Positions 1 through 6,455 of a stretch of 14,245 bases of DNA are shown here, piece after piece; position 1 is the first letter of the stretch, and every line of letters starts with the position of its first letter. The notes under the pieces were generated by a model. The model searched no databases, was not told where the DNA came from, and saw nothing but the letters and a program-made list of their open reading frames with translations. Where the stretch lies: positions 1-14,245 of the forward strand of contig JANQEY010000019.1 of assembly GCA_028278125.1 (NCBI GenBank). The letters run 5' to 3'. Source of the DNA: a bacterium. GTDB lineage: Bacteria > Electryoneota > Electryoneia > Electryoneales > Electryoneaceae. The position numbers and the translations under genes are program-made.

Positions 1-774
1 ATAGGAGCCGGGGGTAATATCGGTGTCTCCGTGGGAGAAGATGGTGTTTTCCTGATCGATGATCAGTTTGCCCCGTTGACGGACAAGATAAAGGCGGCTG
101 TTACCAAACTCTCAAAACATCCGATCCGCTTTCTGGTAAATACTCACTGGCACGGTGATCATGTGGGGGGCAATGAAAACCTGGGCAAAGGGGGGACGGT
201 TATCGTTGCCCATGATAATGTCCGTAAACGCATGAGTGTCGATAATTTCAGCAAGGCCTTTCAGCAGAAAATACCGGCCTCACCGAAAATTGCCCTGCCG
301 GTTATTACCTTCAACGATACCACAACCTTCCATTTAAACGGCGAGGAAATACATGTCTTCCATGTGGCTAATGCCCATACCGATGGTGACAGTGTCATAC
401 ATTTTAAAAAGTCCAATGTCATCCATGCCGGTGATCTGTTCTTTAACGGCCTGTATCCGTTTATCGATGCGGAGAGTAACGGCTCCGTGGATGGTGTGAT
501 TAATGCGGCCCGCAAGATCTATGAACTGGCGGATGACAACACGAAAATCATGCCGGGTCATGGGCCTTTATCCACAAAAAAGGATGTGCCGCCTTATATC
601 GATATGCTGATTGCGACACGTGATAACGTGCAGAAGCTGATCAAGCAGGGTAAAACACTGGATGAAATCAAGGCGTTGAAACCGAATGCGGCTTATGATG
701 AAAAATGGGGCAAGGGTTTTCTTTCCCCTGACAAATATATCAATGTCCTGTATGCGGCTCTGACAAGTAAATGA
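1..774 (+). CDS. MBL-fold metallo-hydrolase, 5' end outside window
   Basis: This is a metallo-beta-lactamase-fold hydrolase whose beginning lies before the window. The frame is open from base 1, and the residues before the first possible start (GTG at 31) already read as family sequence (GAGGNIGVSV leading into the first beta strands), so that GTG is not the true start. All metal ligands of a di-zinc MBL enzyme are visible: HWHGDH at bases 145-162, a second His in NAHTDGDS, Asp in HAGDLFF and His in MPGHGP. The domain is complete at the C-terminus and ends in a helical tail typical of stand-alone hydrolases. Substrate cannot be told from sequence; beta-lactamase, lactonase or thioesterase activity are all possible, and nothing nearby decides. 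It converges on the minus-strand gene that follows, with a hairpin between them. Confidence 0.9.
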   Translation: MGAGGNIGVSVGEDGVFLIDDQFAPLTDKIKAAVTKLSKHPIRFLVNTHWHGDHVGGNENLGKGGTVIVAHDNVRKRMSVDNFSKAFQQKIPASPKIALPVITFNDTTTFHLNGEEIHVFHVANAHTDGDSVIHFKKSNVIHAGDLFFNGLYPFIDAESNGSVDGVINAARKIYELADDNTKIMPGHGPLSTKKDVPPYIDMLIATRDNVQKLIKQGKTLDEIKALKPNAAYDEKWGKGFLSPDKYINVLYAALTSK

Positions 775-810
775 TCCCGGGGCGGTTGTGAATCGCATAA
801 TCTCCTGATG

Positions 811-850
811 AAAAGAACCCTCCCCTGCGGGAACAGGGGAGGGAAAACAT
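811..850 (-). terminator. Hairpin between convergent genes, probable terminator of the minus-strand gene
   Basis: A perfect 10-bp stem, CCCTCCCCTG (818-827) with CAGGGGAGGG (834-843), closes a 6-base loop. Read on the minus strand it is followed by TTCTTTTC, a usable U-rich tail, and it lies about 55 bases past the stop of the Spy/CpxP-like gene. On the plus strand the tail is AAAACAT, so it should work poorly for the MBL gene except as an RNA 3' end stabiliser. Confidence 0.65.
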
Positions 851-896
851 AAAGGAGACTATTAATGTGGCTTGGGGATGCCTAATCTCCCTTACG

Positions 897-1271
897 TTAA
901 TTGAAACCGGATCTTTTCTGCATTCTGCCCTGTATACGCGAGCGTCTTTCAGCAGCCAGTTCCTGGTATTGTTGTAGTTGCGATTCATCCAGAACTGACG
1001 ACAGGCGTTGTATGGTCTCGTTCTGAATGATCTCCATTTGCGGCTTTGCCTCTTCGCGCAGTTCTTTCATGACTGCACGCTGTTTTTCCCGTTGTTCCTG
1101 CATAATTTGTCTAAAAGAGGTTGCCTGTTCATCTGAGAGTTGCAGCTTTTGAATCATACGTTCCATATGTTGTCCGCCCTTTCCTTTGCGGGGACCCCAC
1201 TCTCCTTTTTCGGCAAAAAGCGGCTGGCTGGCTATTAACAACCCCATTGCTACGGCATATAAACGATTCAT
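897..1271 (-). CDS. Spy/CpxP-like small periplasmic protein
   Basis: A 124-residue protein starting MNRLYAVAMGLLIASQPLFA, a clear Sec signal peptide. The start is chosen at 1271 because GGAGGA sits a few bases upstream and the signal peptide begins there; the frame stays open for 11 more codons upstream. The mature part is almost entirely charged helix, with a degenerate LTxxQ-like motif (LSDEQ) and a second LDESQ region, as in the Spy/CpxP/CnrX superfamily. E. coli Spy and CpxP are periplasmic chaperone or accessory proteins of envelope stress, so a similar role is inferred. It is divergent from the Rieske gene. Its upstream region carries two 11-bp phased repeats that recur upstream of the gene after baeR, suggesting control by BaeR. 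Family placement is good; exact function is inference. Confidence 0.8.
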   Translation of the reverse strand: MNRLYAVAMGLLIASQPLFAEKGEWGPRKGKGGQHMERMIQKLQLSDEQATSFRQIMQEQREKQRAVMKELREEAKPQMEIIQNETIQRLSSVLDESQLQQYQELAAERRSRIQGRMQKRSGFN

Positions 1272-1320
1272 GATTTCCTCCATTAATTGAGAAGTAGGTC
1301 TCATTCGTACAGATAGATAG

Positions 1321-1346
1321 TAGGAGGTGAATATGGAAGAAATAAG
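1321..1346 (-). promoter_or_regulatory. Candidate BaeR operator, two 11-bp phased repeats
   Basis: Read on the minus strand, towards the Spy/CpxP-like gene, this is unit 1 CTTATTTCTTC (1346-1336), unit 2 CATATTCACCT (1335-1325), then CCTA. Unit 1 is identical to a unit at 4873-4883 ahead of the gene following baeR, and the ending CCTCCTA is also shared. The spacing of 11 bp matches the direct half-sites bound by OmpR/PhoB-family regulators such as BaeR. It lies 49 bases before the start codon. The sequence also resembles, from memory, the published E. coli BaeR box (TTTCTCCAT...). On the plus strand the same bases read as a Shine-Dalgarno, so chance overlap must be considered. Confidence 0.5.
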
Positions 1347-1352
1347 AGATGA

Positions 1353-2456
1353 ATGAGGAAGAACTATGAAATATCCGATACAATTCGCTTTTCTGGCATT
1401 GAAATACCAAAGACGATGAGTGAAATAAAAGATCTACGAAAAACAGGCATTCATCCTGATTATTGGTATCCGGTAACACAGTCGGGCGCTGTCAAAGCCG
1501 GGAAAACGTTGCGTGTGACTTTTGCCGGGGACCCTATCGTTCTTGTCAGGACGGATAATGGCTCGGTCTTTGCCCTTGAGGATCGTTGTGCCCACCGGCA
1601 GGTGCCACTGAGTGAAGGCGTTGTGAACGGCGATAAAATACAGTGCTGTTATCATGGCTGGACATTCGATGCCGCCGGTCAGTGCGTTAACATCCCTTAT
1701 GTCGGCAAACACGAAAAAATTCCACGTGGCGTGCGAAGTTATCCCTGCCGTGAAGCCTATGGCCTGATCTTTGTTTTTCCCGGTGAGGCGTGCAAAGCGG
1801 ATCAGGTGCCGTTTCCCGAGATCGCCTGCTATGGCACTGGTGAATACAAGACCCGTTATCTGGATGGCAAGGTAGGCTGTCATTACTCATTCCTGCATGA
1901 AAACCTGATGGACATGAATCATCAGTTTTTACACCGTCGTATCATGTCCAAGATCCAGACGACATTTCTCGATCTCCGCGAGGGTGATGATTATGTGGAG
2001 GTTGACTACACTTTTTCCCGTATAGGGAAACAGCCTTTCGGTGAAAAGTTTATGCTGGGGAAACGACCGGAGCCGACTAAGGACAAACCCAAAGACCTGA
2101 TGACTGTCAGAACCGAATATCCCTATCAGATATTGAAATTCTGGACGGCCGGCAGCAAACATCCGGCACTGGATCTCTGGATTACCTATATCCCTCTCGA
2201 TAAGGAGCAACGGCAGAACCAGACTTTCGGTTTGATCAATGTCCGCAAACCATCGACGCCGGGAATGATAAACCTGCTTTGGCCTTTTATCATCTATTTT
2301 ACTAACGGCATCTTTACGGAAGATCGTTGGGTGGTTGAAATGGAACAAGCCGCTTTTGATGCGCAGGGATCAGACTGGAATCAGGAAATTTTTCCCGTGA
2401 TCCTGAAAGTGAGGGATTTATTGATGCGAAAAGGAATAGCCATACCCGTTATTTAA
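1353..2456 (+). CDS. Rieske [2Fe-2S] non-haem iron oxygenase
   Basis: A 367-residue oxygenase subunit of the ring-hydroxylating/pheophorbide-a-oxygenase type. The N-terminal Rieske domain binds [2Fe-2S] through C79-x-H81 and C98-x-x-H101 (EDRCAHRQ and QCCYHGW). The catalytic domain has the mononuclear iron site in MDMNHQFLH, with D187 as the likely bridging residue and H190 and H194 as ligands; D324 in FTEDRW is the probable third ligand. Such enzymes use electrons from a separate reductase, which is not in this window, to hydroxylate or demethylate aromatic or tetrapyrrole-like substrates. The substrate is not identifiable. The start is uncertain: ATG at 1353 gives the longest form, while ATG at 1416 would place WYPV near the N-terminus, as is usual, and overlaps (ATGA) a 17-codon leader frame. 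Neither has a good Shine-Dalgarno of its own. Confidence 0.88.
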   Translation: MRKNYEISDTIRFSGIEIPKTMSEIKDLRKTGIHPDYWYPVTQSGAVKAGKTLRVTFAGDPIVLVRTDNGSVFALEDRCAHRQVPLSEGVVNGDKIQCCYHGWTFDAAGQCVNIPYVGKHEKIPRGVRSYPCREAYGLIFVFPGEACKADQVPFPEIACYGTGEYKTRYLDGKVGCHYSFLHENLMDMNHQFLHRRIMSKIQTTFLDLREGDDYVEVDYTFSRIGKQPFGEKFMLGKRPEPTKDKPKDLMTVRTEYPYQILKFWTAGSKHPALDLWITYIPLDKEQRQNQTFGLINVRKPSTPGMINLLWPFIIYFTNGIFTEDRWVVEMEQAAFDAQGSDWNQEIFPVILKVRDLLMRKGIAIPVI

Positions 2457-2550
2457 AAAGTCACAAGCCGCAAGTTATCAGGATTCAATGTTGGACAGGT
2501 GGCTGCCTTTATCTCTAAAGCTGCTCCGAATAGCTGTTCAGATGAGTCGT

Positions 2551-2578
2551 CGTCATTCCCGCGAAAACGGAAATCCAG
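2551..2578. repeat. Degenerate copy of a dispersed palindromic repeat
   Basis: The sequence around CGTCATTCCCGCGAAAACGG, followed by AAATCCAG, is close to the widespread intergenic palindrome 'GTCATTCCCGCGAAAGCGGGAATCC' type known from many proteobacteria, with one arm decayed (CGGAAAT rather than GCGGGAAT). It lies in the 222-base gap between the Rieske gene and the chosen baeS start, where no gene is seen. Assignment rests on recalled resemblance and a half-preserved dyad. Confidence 0.45.
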
Positions 2579-2678
2579 TCAAATAAGGAAACATTATGAA
2601 AGATTACTGGCACAGTAGTCATTGATCCATATTTATAATAGAACCAGTTTATATGATCCCTGGTTATTCAGTTTCACC

Positions 2679-4154
2679 ATGAATTTAAGTATTAAATACA
2701 AACTGCTGTTAACTTTTTTTCTGGCGACGGTCGTTGTGATCGGCGGCATGCTGTTTCTTATGTATTGGAGTTTCGAACGCGGCTTTCTCCAGTATGTCAA
2801 TACCATCGAAGAGGAGGCCCATAAAAATCTGATCGGTATTTTATCCGAGGAGTATCAGGAGCAGGGTGGCTGGGAGATATTGCAGAGGGATAGGGAGCGT
2901 TGGTATGAACTGCAACTGGAAGGGATTATAAAAACGGGGCCGATCAGAGATCATATGAAACAGCATCAGGATCCTGATTTCAAACCCAGGTATAAGCCTC
3001 GCGGACCCGAGGGAAAACCACCTGGGGCAAGACGGGAGCACCGGCACTGGTTTCCGCGCAAGGGCCGGCATTTCCCCAAACGTCATCTGGTGGTACTGGA
3101 TACGGATAAAAATGTGGTTGTCGGGCGTATGCGTGATCGTGACATGATGGAACTGAAACCGATTCTTGCGGATAACGAAGTCGTAGGTTATCTGGGGACA
3201 AAATCCCGAAAAATATTATCCGATACCCATGACCTCAGGTTTTCTAAGAACCAGACCCGGGCCTTTACCATTATTGCCTTATTTACACTCATTATTACAA
3301 GCATTCTTATCCTGCCGCTATCAAGGAGTTTGGTGAAACCGATCAATAAACTCGCCCAGGCTACTCGCGATTTAACCTCCGGTAATTATGGTATCCGTAT
3401 TCCGGTAAGTTCGAATGATGAAATAGGCCAGTTATCAAGGGATTTTAATACCCTTGCCAATACCCTGGAAAAAAATGAGACCGCAAGAAGGCAATGGATC
3501 GCGGATATATCACACGAACTGAGGACCCCACTGGCGGTCCTGCGAGGAGAAATTGAAGCCATGCAGGACGGTATCAGGGAAACAGCACCGGACAGACTCG
3601 CTGCATTACATAATGAGGTCATGAATTTGAACAGGTTGGTGGATGATCTGTATGAATTATCATTGTCGGATATAGGTGCGTTGAGTTATCAGAAACAGAA
3701 AATCCAGTTGTCCGAAGTGCTTGAATCATCATTGACCGGTTTACGTGATGATTTTTCAGATAAACGAATCCTTACTTCGTTGGAAATTGAAGATGACGGG
3801 ATAAAAGTATTTGCTGATCCGGATCGCCTGCAGCAGCTTTTTACCAATCTGTTAACTAACTCCTGCAGGTATACGGATGAAGGAGGCGAGTTAAAGGTTT
3901 CCGTCAGACAGGAAAGGGGTAAAGTAACCATCGATTTTCAGGACTCCGCGCCGGCTGTCCCGGAAACGGAAATACCAAAGATCTTTGAACGGTTATATCG
4001 TATCGACTCATCCCGCAACCGTTCCACCGGCGGGGCCGGTCTTGGTCTGTCCATATGCAAAAATATCGTTGAAGCCCATGATGGAGAAATCTCCGCAAGA
4101 CCGTCCCCCTTGGGTGGACTGTGGGTACATATAGAACTGCCGGTTGAGGTGTGA
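2679..4154 (+). CDS. baeS: Envelope-stress sensor histidine kinase BaeS
   Basis: A 491-residue inner-membrane sensor kinase of the BaeS type. Order: membrane segment 1 (about 8-30), periplasmic sensor (about 31-194) beginning SFERGFLQYV as in E. coli BaeS, membrane segment 2 (about 195-215), HAMP linker, DHp helix with the phospho-acceptor His279 in ADISHELRTPLAVLRGE, then HATPase with N box (LFTNLLTNSCRYTD) and G boxes (GGAGLGLSICKNIVEAH). The stretches LVDDLYELSLSD.GAL.YQK and FERLYR.DSSRNR match E. coli BaeS closely. BaeS detects envelope stress such as misfolded periplasmic proteins, indole, metals or toxic compounds and phosphorylates BaeR. Odd: the periplasmic domain carries a very basic, His/Pro/Arg-rich stretch (about 101-136). 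The start at ATG 2679 is chosen over TTG 2622 because the family N-terminus begins at NLSIKYKL; neither has a good ribosome site. The stop abuts baeR. Confidence 0.93.
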   Translation: MNLSIKYKLLLTFFLATVVVIGGMLFLMYWSFERGFLQYVNTIEEEAHKNLIGILSEEYQEQGGWEILQRDRERWYELQLEGIIKTGPIRDHMKQHQDPDFKPRYKPRGPEGKPPGARREHRHWFPRKGRHFPKRHLVVLDTDKNVVVGRMRDRDMMELKPILADNEVVGYLGTKSRKILSDTHDLRFSKNQTRAFTIIALFTLIITSILILPLSRSLVKPINKLAQATRDLTSGNYGIRIPVSSNDEIGQLSRDFNTLANTLEKNETARRQWIADISHELRTPLAVLRGEIEAMQDGIRETAPDRLAALHNEVMNLNRLVDDLYELSLSDIGALSYQKQKIQLSEVLESSLTGLRDDFSDKRILTSLEIEDDGIKVFADPDRLQQLFTNLLTNSCRYTDEGGELKVSVRQERGKVTIDFQDSAPAVPETEIPKIFERLYRIDSSRNRSTGGAGLGLSICKNIVEAHDGEISARPSPLGGLWVHIELPVEV

Positions 4155-4838
4155 ATGATGACCGATGAAAAACAAAGCATACTTGTTATCGAGGATGAAC
4201 CGCAGTTATCCGCTTTATTGAATGATTATCTGGAGCAATCCGGTTACATCGCGCATATTATCAGTGACGGCCAGGAGGCAATTGCGGGGATAAAGGAAAT
4301 CAAACCGGATCTGATCCTGCTGGATATTATGTTACCCGGCAAGGATGGGATGACAATCTGTAAAGAGACCCGGGAATTTTCCAGTATTCCCATCATTATG
4401 GTGACAGCCAGGGTGGAAGAGATCGATCGTCTGCTGGGTCTGGAGTTGGGTGCGGACGATTATATCTGCAAACCGTTCAGCCCGCGGGAAGTTGTTGCAA
4501 GGGTCAAGGCCGTACTGCGAAGAACTACGGATGGTTTTAATACACCACCGGCGGGACTGAATCTGGATGAAGCCAGATTCAGAGCTGACTTGCACGGCAA
4601 GAACATCAAGCTTACCGCTGTTGAGTTTCAATTATTAAAGATCCTGGTGTCAGAACCAGGGCGTATCTTTTCGCGTGCCCAACTGATGGATAATATATAT
4701 GATGATCACCGTATCGTCAGTGACCGCACGATAGACAGTCACATAAAGAAGTTGCGTAAAAAGATTGCAGAGGTAGCTTCCGGTGAAGAATTAATCCATT
4801 CCGTGTACGGTGTCGGTTATAAATTTGAACAGTTGTAG
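4155..4838 (+). CDS. baeR: Response regulator BaeR (OmpR family)
   Basis: A 227-residue two-domain response regulator. The receiver has the acidic pocket E13/D14, phospho-acceptor D57 in LILLDIMLPGKDG, T84 and K106. The stretch VEEIDRLLGLELGADDYICKPFSPREVVARVKAVLRR is nearly that of E. coli BaeR (written here as shorter pieces: EEIDRLLGLELGADDYICK, then PFSPREVVARVK). The C-terminal winged helix ends in DRTIDSHIKKLRKK and VYGVGYKFE. Phosphorylated BaeR activates envelope-stress genes, in E. coli including spy and efflux pumps. The first ATG follows the baeS stop directly and the Shine-Dalgarno (GAGGTG) lies inside the end of baeS; the second ATG, one codon later, is equally possible and better spaced. 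Two Spy-like genes lie within a few kilobases on either side, matching the E. coli regulon. Confidence 0.94.
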   Translation: MMTDEKQSILVIEDEPQLSALLNDYLEQSGYIAHIISDGQEAIAGIKEIKPDLILLDIMLPGKDGMTICKETREFSSIPIIMVTARVEEIDRLLGLELGADDYICKPFSPREVVARVKAVLRRTTDGFNTPPAGLNLDEARFRADLHGKNIKLTAVEFQLLKILVSEPGRIFSRAQLMDNIYDDHRIVSDRTIDSHIKKLRKKIAEVASGEELIHSVYGVGYKFEQL

Positions 4839-4872
4839 CTTTTCACAACTTTAATTGATTAAATACTGGTTC

Positions 4873-4909
4873 CTTATTTCTTCCACATTTCTTACGAATT
4901 TCCCTCCTA
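4873..4909 (+). promoter_or_regulatory. Candidate BaeR operator, three 11-bp phased repeats
   Basis: Three consecutive 11-bp units, CTTATTTCTTC (4873-4883), CACATTTCTTA (4884-4894) and CGAATTTCCCT (4895-4905), then CCTA, share the core C-N-N-A-T-T-T-C once per helical turn. The array at 1321-1346 begins with the same first unit and ends with the same CCTCCTA, but has one unit fewer, so the two differ by exactly 11 bp. OmpR/PhoB-family regulators bind such direct repeats. It lies 61 bases upstream of the GTG start of the next gene and 34 bases after the baeR stop. Confidence 0.55.
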
Positions 4910-4946
4910 ATCTTACGCTCTAACAAGATTAAGTTAAGGCCGTAAG
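4908..4946 (+). promoter_or_regulatory. Overlapping alternative inverted repeats in the leader
   Basis: TAATCTT (4908-4914) can pair with AAGATTA (4925-4931), while CTTACG (4912-4917) can pair with CGTAAG (4941-4946). The two helices share bases 4912-4914 and exclude each other. They lie just upstream of the AGGAGG ribosome site at 4958-4963. They could be a leader switch or simply protein-binding dyads; short stems make either reading weak. Confidence 0.25.
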
Positions 4947-4970
4947 TTGCCCATTTCAGGAGGAGTTATT

Positions 4971-5642
4971 GTGTTGAAACAAATGAGTGACCGTAGGATT
5001 ATTATCAACAGCGGGATTCTGCTGTTAATCCTGTCAGTATCGGCTATTCCTGTTGATGCGGCCCCCGGACGCTGGGAAAAGAAGCGACCTCCGGCATCAG
5101 TCAAAAGATATCACACACATTACAAACATCATTATTATCCAATTGGACACAGACTCAGGGTATTACCGGCGGGATATTTTGGGCTGTCCGTTGGCGCAGC
5201 CCATTATTATTACCACAGCGGCGTGTATTACCGGCACCTGGGTCGTGATTACGTTGTTGTTCGTGCTCCTGTCGGGGCGCTTGTTCATGTTCTACCTGCA
5301 GGTTATAGAACCCTCCATATCGGCAAGCGTCCTTATTACTACGCAAACGGTGCGTACTATTTATGGAACGATGTTCGCCGGGCTTATGTAGTGACTGAAG
5401 ATCCGGAGTTGGAGACTGAGCAGCAGATTGCCGCAGCAACTGAACCCGGTGTTCAGGAGATTTTTGTCTATCCAAAAAACGGCCAGACACAGGAACAGAC
5501 AAGCATGGACAGGTACGAATGCTATGTATGGGCCGTCGGACAAACTGGTTTTGACCCGGGTTTAGGTGACGGCGGATCATCGTCGGATTACCAGCGGGCG
5601 ATGGGAGCATGTCTGGAGGGCAGGGGTTATACCGTTAAATGA
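4971..5642 (+). CDS. DUF6515-like cell-envelope protein with C-terminal CLEGRGY module
   Basis: A 223-residue exported protein of unknown role. The start is GTG 4971 because AGGAGG lies 7 bases upstream; a signal peptide follows (IIINSGILLLILSVSAIPVDA). The centre is rich in Tyr, His and Gly and has two similar units of about 40 residues, each with LPAGY then YYY and a GxYY motif (about 65-88 and 107-131), as in DUF6515 proteins. The last 60 residues (YPKNGQ, DRYECYVWAVGQTGFDP, then ACLEGRGYTVK) recur in the following gene, so both proteins probably attach to or act at the same partner. Located between baeR and spy-like genes and behind a phased-repeat operator, it is likely envelope-stress induced. 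Function unknown. Confidence 0.82.
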   Translation: MLKQMSDRRIIINSGILLLILSVSAIPVDAAPGRWEKKRPPASVKRYHTHYKHHYYPIGHRLRVLPAGYFGLSVGAAHYYYHSGVYYRHLGRDYVVVRAPVGALVHVLPAGYRTLHIGKRPYYYANGAYYLWNDVRRAYVVTEDPELETEQQIAAATEPGVQEIFVYPKNGQTQEQTSMDRYECYVWAVGQTGFDPGLGDGGSSSDYQRAMGACLEGRGYTVK

Positions 5643-5678
5643 TTCATATCCACACCACCAAGTAACAGGAGACACACT

Positions 5679-6197
5679 ATGCGCAAAGTAATCTTATCGA
5701 TATTGATGTTGTCAGGCGCTAATGTTTTTGCCAGTGCCGATTTGTATATCTATCCAAACAACGGTCAGGGCCCGGAATTACAGGGACGTGACAGATACGA
5801 ATGTCATGTCTGGGCTGCACAACAGACCGGTTTCGATCCAAGTACTTATCAGGCACCACAGCCGGTTCATTACCCGGCCCATGGAAAACGGCGTCATGCA
5901 GGCAGACCGGATTTGAATCCGGTGACAGGTGCAGCGGGCGGTGCGGCCCTCGGAGCCGTTGGCGGGGCTATTGGTGGTGATGCCGGCAAGGGAGCGGCGA
6001 TTGGTGCCGGTGTTGGTGCTGTTGTCGGTGCATTTCAGACCTTAACCGGATACGGCGAGCGTCAGGATAAAAAACATAAATACTACAAGAAAGTTGCCGC
6101 CTATGAGCAACAGGTCGCGGAGGCAGAGGAACTGAGGCAGGATTATAACCGTGCCATCAGCGCATGCCTGGAAGGTCGTGGCTATACCGTTAAATAA
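5679..6197 (+). CDS. Glycine-zipper envelope protein
   Basis: A 172-residue protein with a signal peptide (residues 1-20, ending FASA). The mature start (YPNNGQ, DRYECHVWAAQQTGFDP, residues 25-54) and the end (YNRAISACLEGRGYTVK, 156-172) match the C-terminal module of the preceding gene, but are separated here by a glycine zipper. The zipper (about 82-118, GAAGGAALGAVGGAIGG and onward) can insert in membranes, as in YMGG/OmpA-linked glycine-zipper proteins, and is followed by a charged helix rich in Lys and Tyr. AGGAG precedes the ATG, 36 bases after the previous stop, so the two form one operon. Role probably structural or protective at the outer membrane; not proven. Confidence 0.82.
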   Translation: MRKVILSILMLSGANVFASADLYIYPNNGQGPELQGRDRYECHVWAAQQTGFDPSTYQAPQPVHYPAHGKRRHAGRPDLNPVTGAAGGAALGAVGGAIGGDAGKGAAIGAGVGAVVGAFQTLTGYGERQDKKHKYYKKVAAYEQQVAEAEELRQDYNRAISACLEGRGYTVK

Positions 6198-6205
6198 TTA
6201 AATTA

Positions 6206-6371
6206 GCCACAGAAGGCACAGAGAAAAATAGTTACAAGTAACAGGCCACACAAGTTATAGGCGTTTGATTATCGATGAGTGTTTATAACAATTGATTAAA
6301 TTTAATTTTTGTAGCTGATTACTTATGACTAATAGCTTTTTAAACTCCGTTTACTCTGTGTTCTCTGTGGC
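6206..6371. repeat. MITE-like element with 18-bp terminal inverted repeats
   Basis: The 258-base gap before the spy-like gene holds no gene but has long inverted ends: GCCACAGAAGGCACAGAG (6206-6223) and CTCTGTGTTCTCTGTGGC (6354-6371), matching at 15 of 18 positions, with differences only in the middle three. The interior is AT-rich and non-coding. Ends of the GCCACAGA...CACAGAG kind recur as dispersed non-autonomous elements in proteobacterial genomes, as far as I recall. I see no clear target-site duplication. The rest of the gap (6372-6455) holds only the ribosome site of the next gene. Confidence 0.6.
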
Positions 6372-6455
6372 AAGTTGTTTTTAATCTGAAGAGAATTTTA
6401 GCAAATGATGTTTAAGAACCTTTGTCTACTGATTTAACTAAGGAGGAGAGATAAG

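Noticed and set aside
818..843. Hairpin as a terminator of the plus-strand MBL gene
   Set aside because: There is an A-rich, not T-rich, tail on the plus strand; it fits the minus-strand gene instead.
1434..1883. 149-codon minus-strand open frame inside the Rieske gene
   Set aside because: The plus-strand frame carries all Rieske and iron ligands; the antisense frame has no motif.
5155..5610. 151-codon open frame on the minus strand within the DUF6515-like gene
   Set aside because: Composition is antisense-like and it has no ribosome site or recognisable domain; the plus-strand gene with signal peptide and repeats explains the region.
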